Positions 43,620 through 55,878 of a stretch of 64,000 nt of DNA are shown here, piece by piece. Made by a program: the position numbers and the translations under genes. The DNA comes from Diplonema papillatum (Eukaryota; Euglenozoa; Diplonemea; Diplonemida; Diplonemidae), in contig JAPJBO010000253.1 in assembly GCA_030068145.1 (NCBI GenBank), positions 186,001 to 250,000 on the forward strand, given 5' to 3'. The notes beneath the pieces were generated by a model. It was given only the letters and a program-made list of their open reading frames with translations. It searched no databases and had not been told where the DNA came from. How positions within the stretch are numbered: position 1 is the stretch's first letter; each line of letters opens with the position of its first letter.

Positions 43620-45425
43620 ATCGGCCGCAGTGTCGAGCAATTGCCGGAAGCCACCCTCGGAAGCAGTACTCACTCGCCCGGCTGGACCTGCGTGGCGAGG
43701 TCACCACTTCAGGTTTCGGATCCTAGGCGAAGATCCGTGGTGGTAACGGTGCACCATAAATGAAAGATCCGCCGATATTACGAGCCCACCCAGTTGTCCC
43801 CCCTCCGGACCCTCTTGCCCACAACCATCTATCCTTGCCTGTATTTGATAATAAACGCTACTTCCCCCCGCTTTTCTCTTTCTTGTTTTCTCTGCAGGGT
43901 TTCGCGACCACGCAGCTGCCTCCCCGGGAGGGAGCAGCATACTTGTTAGCTCAACTGTACGTTGACAGGCTGGTGTATTCTCAAGGAGTACCGGTAAAAA
44001 CTGCACAAGCAAAAAATAGATTTTCTGAGCTTGGTAGCCCGCTTTCTGTACCGCGTTCTTTTCTTCCTTCTTTTTCCTTCGTGGCTGAGGGTGTCACAAG
44101 AGCAGGGGTTACATTAGGAGTCTTCGAAGGCTCCAATCCCGGGTCTTTTCCGGCCGATCCGCCAGCGTTTTAGTGCAGTGTGTTGGTTCTGAGTAGTGCT
44201 GCTAGCTCGGTTGGTTGGTTCGATTCACAGCTAGAGGAAACGTAGTTCTTCTGGTAGCAAATGGCTAAAAAGAGCACCGTGGAGTTCTTGCCAAAAACGC
44301 TTCCTTCCGGACTTTTCCATAGCTGGTATGATCGATCCCAAGACTGGGAAAGGGGCTTATCTCAGCTCTAGAAACCAACCCGGGAAACCAGCACCATCTT
44401 ATACCTAGACACGAGTCTCCTCTCGATCGCCTCAGCCACCATGTCGACAATTCTTCTTGTTTTTGTGCATAGAACCCGTGTTTTCCTGCCAGTCCATTCG
44501 CCTCCTCACCGCTACCCCTTCGCGTTGTTCTATTCCCTCACGGACCTCAGCGTGGTGCTTAGTTATCAATTCGTGTCAGCTGATCCGAAACCCGCAACCC
44601 GGGCTCGGGGGGAAACCCGTGCAAAAGAAAGCTATGGACCTCGGATACAGGCTCGTTTTCACTAGTACTGCGTGGCGAGGACTTGAGTGGGGAAAAGGCC
44701 CGGCAGAAAGCGGCAAGAGAGGGGCTCGGGCAAACACCGGTCTGAGCAGCAGGGTTCCTCTAGACTCGCAAAGGTGTGTCCTAGCACTCATATACTTGCG
44801 GTTTGCGGCAGATGCCGGGGAGTGGTTCCATGCCTCAACCCACGTGTGGATCGATAACATTCGAAACACAGGATGTCGATGTGCCGCGATGAAGAAAACA
44901 ATCAGCAGATTCACTGCGAGTCACTGCAGATCTTTGCTCTGACAGTGAAGTGAAGACGCAACACCAGGATCAGTACTACTCCAGCTTCACCCCTTGGACA
45001 TGAAGCGACACCAAAGGATCACTCGATCATGCTTTCACTCGGAGGACATGTGCTGAAGATCGTGTGAGCGAGACATGTTCTGACCAGTTTCGGCCTCAAC
45101 CCGAAAGTCCACGGAAAAGACAAGAAAAGCGAAACTGACGGCTTAGCGAGGCCTGGAGCTGGCCAGAGCACAATTCGAACTCCCCTTTGGGGGCACTCAG
45201 ACTCTGCGCTGATGACAGTCCGCCTTGTCTTCGTGTCTTGGTGAAGCAGATGGGCCGACAATAAGTGGGGGGCCCGACATCGCTTTCCTCACGAACGTGA
45301 ACTCGGTGTCGGTCGCAAGAGCCATGGAATGGCAAGACACATAGAGCACGCTAAAAGAAGTCGAATAGTCGGCAATAGGCAACACATATAGACGCACGAG
45401 TACACGTACTGCCACTACAGCAGAT
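43620..45425. other. Intergenic, no gene recognised
   Basis: A good-looking acceptor (TTTTCTCTGCAG near 43897) is followed by an open frame to 44173 with no domain. An R5 scrap lies at 45185-45240. Nothing else is supported. Confidence 0.35.
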
Positions 45426-45429
45426 ACGA

Positions 45430-45520
45430 TACGCACACTATCATACTATACCTTTGAGGAACCTTTACGACAATGGTCACCCGGTGACTATAAAACCCCG
45501 CATCCCAAAGTGAAGTTGCA
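45430..45520 (+). promoter_or_regulatory. Repeat P copy d, probable core promoter of the TPR gene
   Basis: GGTCACCCGGTGACTATAAAACCCC: the hairpin is followed directly by TATAAAA (45489-45495), then GAAGTTGCACTCTAA, 125-130 bp before the TPR start codon at 45620. This copy has the best TATA box of the family. Confidence 0.55.
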
Positions 45521-45619
45521 CTCTAATATTGTTGCATATATCTTCCAAGCACTTTGCAACCATCCCTCTCTAATACTTCAATCAGTCTCTTCTTGCTCTA
45601 GGACCAAAGCAAGTCAAAA

Positions 45620-48600
45620 ATGAGCGGTGGTGCACCGTCGATAGGGCAGCATTTGGACAATGCACGGCGGAGCAAAGATGCTGGCAACGCGAAGCTGAAG
45701 GAGGGTAACTACAAAGGGGCCAGCTTCCAGTACAAGCAAGGGCTGCTGTACGTGAAGGCGTGCCTGCCGGATGGCGGGAGTTCGGAGGTCAAAATGTTTG
45801 CCAAACCACCAAAAACGACGGACGCTGAAGCCGCCGAGGCGGCTTCTCTGGCGTCAGTACTAAACTCGAACATCGCTCAGGCGAAGCTCAAACTCGAAGA
45901 TTGGGACGGTATGCATCCATCACGCACTCAAACACACGCACGTCAAGCTTGCTTGGGCGCCATTCGGTCAGATATTGCTGGCTCGTGTTACGCTGTTTTA
46001 CAGTCAAATTGGGCATGTTACGCTCGTGTTACGCTGTTTTTTAGGGAAAATTGTCATGTTACGCTCGTGTTACGCTGTTTTTTAGCAATAATTTTCATGT
46101 TCCGCTCGTGTTACGCTCTTCTTTAGGGAAAATTATCATGTTACGCTCGTGTTACGCTGTTTTACAGTCAAATTGGGCATGTTACGCTCGTGTTACGCTG
46201 TTTTTTAGCGAAAATTGTCATGTTACGCTTGTGTTATGCTGTTCTTTAGCGAAAGTTATCATGTTACGCTCGTGTTACGCTCTTCTTTAGGGAAAATTAT
46301 CATGTTACGCTCGTGTTACGCTGTTTTACAGTCAAATTGGGCATGTTACGCTCGTGTTACGCTGCTTTACAGCCAAAATTATCATGTTACGCTCGTGTTA
46401 CGCTGTTTTTTAGCAATAATTTTCATGTTACGCTCGTGTTACGCTCTTCTTTAGGGAAAATTATCATGTTACGCTCGTGTTACGCTGTTTTACAGTCAAA
46501 TTGGGCATGTTACGCTCGTGTTACGCTGCTTTACAGCCAAAATTATCATGTTACGCTCGTGTTACGCTGTTTTTTAGGGAAAATTGTCATGTTACGCTCG
46601 TGTTACGCTGTTTTTTAGCAATAATTTTCATGTTACGCTCGTGTTACGCTCTTCTTTAGGGAAAATTATCATGTTACGCTCGTGTTACGCTGTTTTACAG
46701 TCAAATTGGGCATGTTACGCTCGTGTTACGCTGCTTTACAGCCAAAATTGTCATGTTACGCTCGTGTTACGCTGTTTTTTAGGGAAAATTGTCATGTTAC
46801 GCTCGTGTTACGCTGTTTTTTAGCGAAAATTGTCATGTTACGCTCGTGTTACGCTCTTCTTTAGGGAAAATTATCATGTTACACTCGTGTTACGCTGTTT
46901 TACAGTCAAATTGGGCATGTTACGCTCGTGTTACGCTGCTTTACAGCCAAAATTGTCATGTTACGCTCGTGTTACGCTGTTTTTTAGGGAAAATTGTCAT
47001 GTTACGCTCGTGTTACGCTGTTTTTTAGCGAAAATTGTCATGTTACGCTCGTGTTACACTCTTCTTTAGGGAAAATTATCATGTTACACTCGTGTTACGC
47101 TGTTTTACAGTCAAATTGGGCATGTTACGCTCGTGTTACGCTGCTTTACAGCCAAAATTGTCATGTTACGCTCGTGTTACGCTGTTTTTTAGGGAAAATT
47201 GTCATGTTACGCTCGTGTTACGCTGTTTTTTAGCAATAATTTTCATGTTACGCTCGTGTTACGCTCTTCTTTAGGGAAAATTATCATGTTACGCTCGTGT
47301 TACGCTGTTTTACAGTCAAATTGGGCATGTTACGCTCGTGTTACGCTGCTTTACAGCCAAAATTGTCATGTTACGCTCGTGTTACGCTGTTTTTTAGGGA
47401 AAATTGTCATGTTACGCTCGTGTTACGCTGTTTTTTAGCGAAAATTGTCATGTTACACTCGTGTTACACTCTTCTTTAGGGAAAATTATCATGTTACACT
47501 CGTGTTACGCTGTTTTACAGTCAAATTGGGCATGTTACGCTCGTGTTACGCTGTTTTTTAGGGAAAATTGTCATGTTACGCTCGTGTTACGCTGTTTTTT
47601 AGCAATAATTGTCATGTTACGCTCGTGTTACGCTCTTCTTTAGGGAAAATTATCATGTTACGCTCGTGTTACGCTGTTTTACAGTCAAATTGGGCATGTT
47701 ACGCTCGTGTTACGCTGCTTTACAGCCAAAATTATCATGTTACGCTCGTGTTACGCTGTTTTTTAGCAATAATTTTCATGTTACGCTCGTGTTACGCTCT
47801 TCTTTAGGGAAAATTATCATGTTACGCTCGTGTTACGCTGTTTTACAGTCAAATTGGGCATGTTACGCTCGTGTTACGCTGCTTTACAGCCAAAATTGTC
47901 ATGTTACGCTCGTGTTACGCTGTTTTTTAGGGAAAATTGTCATGTTACGCTCGTGTTACGCTGTTTTTTAGCGAAAATTGTCATGTTACGCTCGTGTTAC
48001 GCTCTTCTTTAGGGAAAATTATCATGTTACACTCGTGTTACGCTGTTTTACAGTCAAATTGGGCATGTTACGCTCGTGTTACGCTGCTTTACAGCCAAAA
48101 TTATCATGTTACGCTCGTGTTACGCTGTTTTTTAGGGAAAATTGTCATGTTACGCTCGTGTTACGCTGTTTTTTAGCAATAATTTTCATGTTACGCTCGT
48201 GTTACGCTCTTCTTTAGGGAAAATTATCATGTTACGCTCGTGTTACGCTGTTTTACAGTCAAATTGGGCATGTTACGCTCGTGTTACGCTGCTTTACAGC
48301 CAAAATTGTCATGTTACGCTCGTGTTACGCTGTTTTTAGGGAAAATTGTCATGTTACGCTCGTGTTACGCTGTTTTTTTAGCAATAATTTTCATGTTACG
48401 CTCGTGTTACGCTCTTCTTTAGGGAAAATTATCATGTTACACTCGTGTTACGCTGTTTTACAGTCAAATTGGGCATGTTACGCTCGTGTTACGCTGCTTT
48501 ACAGCCAAAATTATCATGTTACGCTTGTGTTACGCTGTTCTCGGTCCGAGAGATGATGCTGCTGCAAGGGAGCTCATCGAGACCGGGAGTAGACTTTGGT

Positions 48601-48851
48601 GGGCGCAGAAACGTCGACGAGCCGCTGGTGGCGGCCGGAAGAAAACAGAACCGGCGCCAGGTTCCAAGTGGGAAAAACTGGAGGCAGTGAATGCCAGGTT
48701 TGCCGCTGACGGAAAGACTCTCTCCAATAAGGCAGTTTTAGTGTTGAAGGCAGTTGAAGAAGAAGAAGTTGAAGAAGTTAAAGAAGTTGAAGAGGTTGAA
48801 GAAGAGACAGAGGAATATTCTACGTCTTCCAGTTCGTCCTCCTCTTCCCTT

Positions 48852-48907
<56 letters not shown>

Positions 48908-50430
48908 TTCGTCCCGGTCCGACGAATGAGCAGAGGTGACGCAGAGATAGTGTTCTGCAATAACAGAGCTCTGTTATTGCAGAAACTAAACAAATGATTT
49001 TGCTAGCGTATTCTGGAGGAAACTAGCTTCACGATCACGTACTAACCGCGGCATACTTTTTGTGCAAGCCCGACGCTGGGAGACAGTCTCGTCTGATGAC
49101 GCAGAAGCCTTCGTGCTCTTCAGCAAGGTGCAATAAGACCATCCTGTACAGGCATGGAACGACCAAACACATCCACCTCCCCGATGGTGCAGATGAGCTT
49201 AATCTGCAACCAACCGAGCTACACCAGTGAGCCTTGGCCAGTGGCGAACGAGGGCGGCAGGCTCGTCAGCGGCAGGCTCGTCAGAGCCGATGAACATGCA
49301 TGAGCTTCGAGTATTGTCTGCGAGGTGTCGGTACAGAGCACACCTTTCTGCAAAAACCTAGAGAAAAGTCAATATCGAAAGCCCTGGTGAAGTTCAGACG
49401 TGCTAATGGCTCGTCTCGTCAAGCGAAGGACATTTCGTACCATCTTGCTGCTGGCCAAACGGCTAACAGGACAATTCTGCCGGAAATCTCAGCTAGCTTG
49501 CCAAGCCAGCATTCCTTCTACCGCGCCGGATGGAGCCCTCCCGACTTCCCCTGTCACACAGCATCACGCGGCGTAAAAAGACCAATATCGACCGTCACAC
49601 AGCATCGCACGACATAAACAGGCCAAATTCGACCGTCACACAGTGTAGGCCACTGTACCGTGCCCCGGGGGGGCTGCCCCCCGGACCCCCCATGCAAACA
49701 GTTTGATTTACCGTACCGTTCGGCGGGGGGTGAAGCTCGGGCCCGGAGTCGTGCGGGTAGGGCCATGTACTTGCATTTTTACAGAAACCTACCAGAAACC
49801 TACCTACCGGTAGAACCTAACGGGCAAGGTGGTCTGTAGGGAAAAAGTCAGCGATTTTTTTTTTTTTTTTTGAGTGCCGGAATGACCTAAAAAACGCGCT
49901 TCGTAAAATTTTTTTCGCCCCAATTTCCCAGGGGGTTTTGACCATTTCACCTTAGAGAATCTGGTGACCACTCAAAAAAAACCTAAAACCCCTGCTTGGC
50001 CCTTGGCCCAGAGGCCCAGATCTTATGTTCCACCCTGCTCCCCACCCACCCTTCAGAGAGGAGTTAAAAGGCCCAAAAGTAGCGTGTTGGAAGCTCAAAG
50101 CCGAGTGGGCTGTACCTCGATTCAGCAGTTACCCACTGCAAGCCCTGCACTTAAACGCACTCACACACACACCCCCCCCACACAGCTGTGGTCAAACATG
50201 CTGGCGAAGCGATAACGATGGATCCGGCTAACACGAAGGCATACTACCGACGCGGGAAGGCACAGCTGAAATTAGGCAAGCTTGAAAATGCGGAGGCGGA
50301 CTTCAAGCAAGTAGCGAAGGTCGATGCGAAGCTCGTCGAAGCCGAAATGAAGCAGCTGGCGGCAGAGAACACACGGCAGAAGAAGCAGTCAGACCAACTC
50401 TTCAAAAAAATGATGGGATCGGGGTCGTGA
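45620..50430 (+). CDS. Small TPR protein (FKBP/Cyp40/TTC9-type repeats)
   Basis: Two exons, 45620-45908 and 50186-50430 (GTATGC...CACACAG), 177 residues; the junction encodes DWDAVVKHAGEAI, which completes a TPR helix pair, so the frame is right. TPR 1 is at about 17-50 (GNAKLKEGNYKGASFQYKQG), TPR 2 at about 80-112 and TPR 3 at about 113-146 (AYYRRGKAQLKLGKLENAEA), followed by a basic helix and the tail KKMMGSG. This three-TPR plus KKMF-like tail layout resembles the C-terminal half of FKBP51, Cyp40 and AIP and stand-alone TTC9 proteins, which dock onto Hsp90 or Hsp70 C-termini. No isomerase domain is encoded. The 4.3-kb intron is mostly satellite. Confidence in the TPR assignment is high, in the partner low. 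Confidence 0.85.
45985..48545. repeat. 41-bp satellite with 205-bp higher-order units, in the TPR intron
   Basis: Each 41-bp unit contains two copies of TGTTACGCT followed by one of five tails: TTTTACAGTCAAATTGGGCA, GCTTTACAGCCAAAATT, TTTTTTAGGGAAAATTGTCA, TTTTTTAGCAATAATTTTCA or TTCTTTAGGGAAAATTATCA. The five types repeat in fixed order, making a 205-bp higher-order repeat with about a dozen copies. Confidence 0.95.
48546..48929 (+). CDS. Coding-like open frame with acidic and serine-rich end, in the TPR intron
   Basis: Directly after the satellite the plus strand reads ARELIETGSRLWWAQKRRRA, then SKWEKLEAVNARFAADGKTL, an acidic Glu/Val run and about 30 serines, ending in a TGA at 48927. Composition before the low-complexity tail is protein-like. 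There is no clear start codon outside the satellite. It may be an alternative exon, a stranded exon of another gene, or chance. Confidence 0.3.
48953..48984. other. Perfect 32-bp palindrome
   Basis: TTCTGCAATAACAGAG joined directly to its own reverse complement, 24 bp after the stop of the preceding open frame. No loop. Confidence 0.85.
49000..50185. other. Remainder of the TPR intron
   Basis: Holds G/C-rich inverted stretches near 49660-49745 (GGGGGGGCTGCCCCCCGG), an R6 copy at 50040-50170 and the pyrimidine-rich acceptor region. No exon recognised. Confidence 0.4.
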
Positions 50431-51400
50431 CTCCGGATGCCACCAACTGGCCTGCTTGCATAGAAGGCCGGACGAATAGTCGAGACTCAGAGAACAGAAC
50501 ACAGTGCCTTGCCGAAAAGTTCATTCCGATATTGCGATCCAGAACACGGCAGACCATCGGGAGTATCTACGAACTACGATTATCAGCCGGCTTGTGTCCG
50601 ATTAGAACCAGGGTGTTTGCACAGGAAAATGGATGCATTTATACCAGGTTGATCAGGTACTGGAAACGACACAGAGGTCCAAAATAATCATCTTGACGAA
50701 TACAAAGTATTCCACATGGTATCGAGGCAAGGAAAGTAGTCACTGCCACTATATCCGATTCCTGCAGCGAAACAGAGGCACGAAAAGGATTGCGCGAACG
50801 CACTGTTAAAACTACGACCGAAAGCAAAACCTTGCACTTCTTCGCCTTTCTTTGCATAGATGGCCTCCATCTGACCTTGGGTGAGGAGCAGCTTGCTTGA
50901 CTCTGCCTGCGTTTGCGCGATTTGGTGGTGTCGTTTTCTAGGCTTGGGTGGCCAGCACGTTCCAAGACATCAACTGTGGACACGAACTAACAACCGACAA
51001 TATGTAACCGACCAAACTTCCAAAAGGCTGCTACCCTGGTTCAGTGCGCCAATCACATGTACCCCCGTTCAGAGATTTCGAAACGAACACCAGAACGAAA
51101 GGGTGCTGTGACATGGCTGTCGCCAAAAGCTGCACCGTTTGCACTCACCTAAATCTGCTCATGCTACACCAACCACGAGCAGATCCCGAAGAAGAAGAAA
51201 GCATTCTAAAACGTCACCCCACGAGACACTGAAAGCGCGCAGATACACCAAGCGAGCCACTCTCAGAAAAGGGGGGTCCATACTGCGGATTGCGTCAACA
51301 CACGTTCTAGCTTCTGGGTTTCCGCACGTGGCTTGCCCGACTTGCTCAGCAAGTGGCACACTTGTTTGCTTCCATAAATCGGGCCTTCATGCTTTCCGTT
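50431..51400. other. Intergenic, weak exon-like stretch on the minus strand
   Basis: Around 50840-50920 the minus strand reads KLLLTQGQMEAIYAKKGEEV after an acceptor-like CGCAAACGCAG. Family unknown; no partner exon found. Confidence 0.25.
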
Positions 51401-51421
51401 TTGGTGGCCAACTGCCAGTTG

Positions 51422-51720
51422 AAGAAGAAGAAGAAGAAGAGAAGAAAAAGGCCGTTCCTGGTCCGCCAGGAATGTGACGGTCAACCACAGCTCGCAAAGC
51501 TTGAGTCGGAGGCAGCACAATGCCACAACCCCGTCCGCTTTGCCCTGTGGCTGACCGTCTCGACGAGCTTGTGTTCAGCGCAAGCGCCAAGCCCCAAGGT
51601 GCGCCACGCCTTGATGCTTTAGTTTGGGAAATCGGTAGCCACTTGACCCATAGGCCCGTGGCTCTGCAGTACCGCCGAACACGTGAAGCTTGGCTCCCGT
51701 GTAGCAGGCTTTCCCTGGTA
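51422..51720 (+). mobile_element. SINE-like element S, copy 9 (reference copy with target duplication)
   Basis: Complete 299-bp copy from the AAG-rich tract through GGCCGTTCCTGGTCC to CCCTGGTAC, flanked by the exact 14-bp direct repeat CCAACTGCCAGTTG (51408-51421 and 51721-51734). In the orientation GGTACC to GGCC the element carries a T/C-rich tail at its end. I see no convincing tRNA, 5S or 7SL head. Confidence 0.9.
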
Positions 51721-52009
51721 CCAACTGCCAGTTGCAAAAAAAAAAGATGCACCGGAAACTGACAATTGATGCAGCGTACTGTGCAGGCACAGACTGCATT
51801 GGCAGACCGAACCATCGATGTTAAAAGAGCAGACGTGCGATGAATGTGTAGACAAGCCCACTCGAACGTGGTTCGATCCTACCGGTGAACGTTGGTTGGG
51901 CCTGCTTTATCCCGCACTGAGAAGCCAACTAGGCGACAACTGCTGCTACCGCGTCGTTGCATTTACACACCACAATGCCCAAAGATAGAGAACCCCAGGT
52001 TCCAAGACA

Positions 52010-52105
52010 TATATAGCCCTTTCTTGCTCTAAGAGAACCCATTTATCAACGGTCACACGGTGACCCTAAACCCCCGGAATATCAAGCGAACTTTAACTCT
52101 AAAGA
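52010..52105 (+). promoter_or_regulatory. Repeat P copy e upstream of the GltS gene
   Basis: TATATAGCCCTTTCTTGCTC, the GGTCACACGGTGACC hairpin and AACTTTAACTCTAAA, about 190 bp before the GltS start codon. Promoter role is inferred from position and from copy d. Confidence 0.45.
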
Positions 52106-52292
52106 GGGCTGCTCCTCCTCGAGGTTCATATCCGGTGTGGCGGTTTTGTCTGCACAAACATCTCATGCACAACAGTGCAGACACTGGGATGTTGGCATTC
52201 CGAATGCAGCAAGAGGTAATGTCGTTCGTACTTTTCTTTCACACACACCACACGTTTTACAGGATGGAGGACAAGATCCCCGCGAGGAAAAA

Positions 52293-53798
52293 ATGAGTCG
52301 AGGGGATACAGAGGTGACTCTGACATCGTTCGCGACACTCAGCTTCCTCTTGGTCCTGGGGCAGTATGTGCGGGCGAAGGTACCGATCTTGCAGAGGCTG
52401 TTCCTTCCAACAACAGTGATCGCGGGGGTCATTGGGCTTGTGGTGTACCAGGTGCTGCTGCGGGCGCATGACAAAAGCAAGCAGTTCGTTGAAGACGTGA
52501 CAGTCGGCTGGGACGCTCTGCCAGGCATCATGATCAACATCGTCTTTGCGTCTCTGTTCTTAGGTGTCCGCCTCCCGCACCCCAAGCAAATCTGGAACGA
52601 AGCTGGCCCGCAGTTGGCGTATGGAATGGGGGTTGTTTGGGGACAGTGGATGGTCGGTTGCATTCTCACAATCTCCACACTGATGCCCATTTGGGGTGTA
52701 AACAAGATGATGGCTACAACTCTGCCCATTGGATTTGCAGGCGGCCACGGAACTGCAGCTGGCATGCGTGAACAGTACGAGAAGGCCGGTTGGAAGGAAG
52801 GTGCCGATTTCGGTCTGTTTGCGGCAACAGTTGGCATTCTCGCAGCTGTTGGTTTCGGGATTATCTTCATCAACTGGGCCGCCCGGACAGGCAGAATGCA
52901 CCAGCACAGCGGTGTCGGGAGAATGAGCCTCCAGCCTTCTGTGATCCCTGTGTCAGAGCGATTGAAGGCTGGCTTAGTAACGGTGCCCATCGATTCTGTC
53001 GACACGTTGACACTTCATATGGCGGTGATTGGGATTGCCGTTCTGTTCGGGGTGTTCTTGAAGTGGCTGCTGGTCAATGTTCTTGAAAAAAATGTTTCGG
53101 CACTGGAGGAGATGGAGCTGATCGACGGCTTGCCGTACTTCCCGTTTTGCATGCTAGGGGGCTTGCTGGTGCAGAACGTGTTTCAGAGGATAGCACCAGA
53201 CAATTGCCCAATTGACAGGGATTTGACAGAGAGACTTTCCTCACTGACACTGGAGTACCTTATCTGCGCTGCGATCGCAGTTGTAGATATTGATGCCCTT
53301 GCCGATGAAATAGTGCCCTTCCTCATCCTGATGGTAGTCGGTATTTTGTGGCAAGTCTTCTGCTTGCTTTGTATCGCTCCTCACATCTTCAAGCCAGATG
53401 ATCACCCCTTCGAACGAGGCATTGCTGAACTCGGCTCCGCCATGGGCATCATAGCCACTGGTCTGTTGATGATACGCATGTGTGATCCATCCTCCGAGAC
53501 TCCTGTTCTCAAAGCATTTGTATACAAGAACGCGGTCCAAGCGCTCTTCATGGGCGGAGGCCTGTGGACTGCCACCGGTGTCATGCTCACACGGGTCGCT
53601 GGACCATACATAGTCACAATCGTGGTCACTGTTGTTACTCTGTCTTGGTTCGCCCTTGGATTCTACCTCAAGCACAATGGTAGCACAAGTTCTGACTTTA
53701 CTGAACTAGACAGTGCGACCCCTGTTTCCGAAGGCACGAACTTCAAGTCAGACGCAAATCCTCTAATCATCAAGCAGAACATAAGCTATAACTCATGA
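52293..53798 (+). CDS. GltS-type sodium/glutamate symporter (ESS family)
   Basis: A 501-residue, intronless coding region for a polytopic membrane carrier that in bacteria takes up glutamate with sodium. It has about ten hydrophobic helices in two related halves, with the GltS signature FAGGHGTAAGMRE in the first re-entrant region (about residue 147-160) and the matching AELGSAMGIIATGLLMIRM near 380. Bacterial GltS has about 400 residues; this one has a longer middle and a 60-residue polar C-terminal tail. Codon use is visibly less GC-biased than in the kelch, methyltransferase or archaemetzincin genes. The family is chiefly bacterial, so an old transfer is possible. A probable 47-bp 5'-UTR intron (52216-52262) precedes the gene. 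A 10-codon upstream ORF (52264-52296) ends in a TGA overlapping the main ATG, which may dampen translation. Confidence 0.88.
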   Translation: MSRGDTEVTLTSFATLSFLLVLGQYVRAKVPILQRLFLPTTVIAGVIGLVVYQVLLRAHDKSKQFVEDVTVGWDALPGIMINIVFASLFLGVRLPHPKQIWNEAGPQLAYGMGVVWGQWMVGCILTISTLMPIWGVNKMMATTLPIGFAGGHGTAAGMREQYEKAGWKEGADFGLFAATVGILAAVGFGIIFINWAARTGRMHQHSGVGRMSLQPSVIPVSERLKAGLVTVPIDSVDTLTLHMAVIGIAVLFGVFLKWLLVNVLEKNVSALEEMELIDGLPYFPFCMLGGLLVQNVFQRIAPDNCPIDRDLTERLSSLTLEYLICAAIAVVDIDALADEIVPFLILMVVGILWQVFCLLCIAPHIFKPDDHPFERGIAELGSAMGIIATGLLMIRMCDPSSETPVLKAFVYKNAVQALFMGGGLWTATGVMLTRVAGPYIVTIVVTVVTLSWFALGFYLKHNGSTSSDFTELDSATPVSEGTNFKSDANPLIIKQNISYNS

Positions 53799-53799
53799 G

Positions 53800-54145
53800 A
53801 AGGGTTTAAAACCAGACAGCCTTCCTCGTCCTTACAATGATGCACTCGTATCTTGGCTTACTCTTGGGCTTGGTTTCTTGGTAGCAAACAACACCAATCC
53901 GTTGTTTGTAACATCAAATCTAGCTCAAACCATCTGCAGAATACCACGAAAAGCCTCAAGGCTAACATCCATTTTCGCATCTCTTCGAGTTGGTACCTCC
54001 CCTGATACCTGATGAAGAACTGTGACTGCAACCAGCCACTGACTGCACTGGAAACAGCACAAACACAATCAATCACAAAGCAAACCCGATTCAAGCTACA
54101 AAATTGTTGCGGCTTTGCAATTCACTGGTGACACAGTGTGTTGTC
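53800..54145. other. No gene recognised
   Basis: 3' flank of the GltS gene; no open frame with support. Confidence 0.4.
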
Positions 54146-54149
54146 TGCT

Positions 54150-54188
54150 GTGTGTGTGTGTGTGTGTGTGTGTGTGAGTGAGTGAATG

Positions 54189-54270
<82 letters not shown>

Positions 54271-54320
54271 GGACCCGTTTTAACGTGGTGCCTCCCTTCA
54301 CGAAAGTACGACCACGCTCA
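54150..54320 (+). repeat. (TG)n microsatellite with the conserved right flank
   Basis: TG run to about 54266, then TTACGGACCCGTTTTAACGT and GGTGCCTCCCTTC, matching 27130-27190. Confidence 0.9.
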
Positions 54321-54441
54321 GATTAAGCTAGGTGACGGCCGATGCACCCCCGGGCTGGGAGTGGGGGCCTCCATTCGCTCTCCTGTTTGCGTGATGCTTT
54401 GTGCAGCAGCTGGCTAATGCTTCGTTTTCAGCCACACTTCG

Positions 54442-55870
<1,429 letters not shown>

Positions 55871-55878
55871 GCATCCAA

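Noticed and set aside
45985-48545. Series of 60-120-codon plus-strand frames in the TPR intron
   Set aside because: All are translations of the same satellite offset by its period; no splice or start support.
52163-53005. 280-codon minus-strand frame opposite the GltS gene
   Set aside because: The plus strand encodes a recognisable transporter; the antisense frame has no domain.
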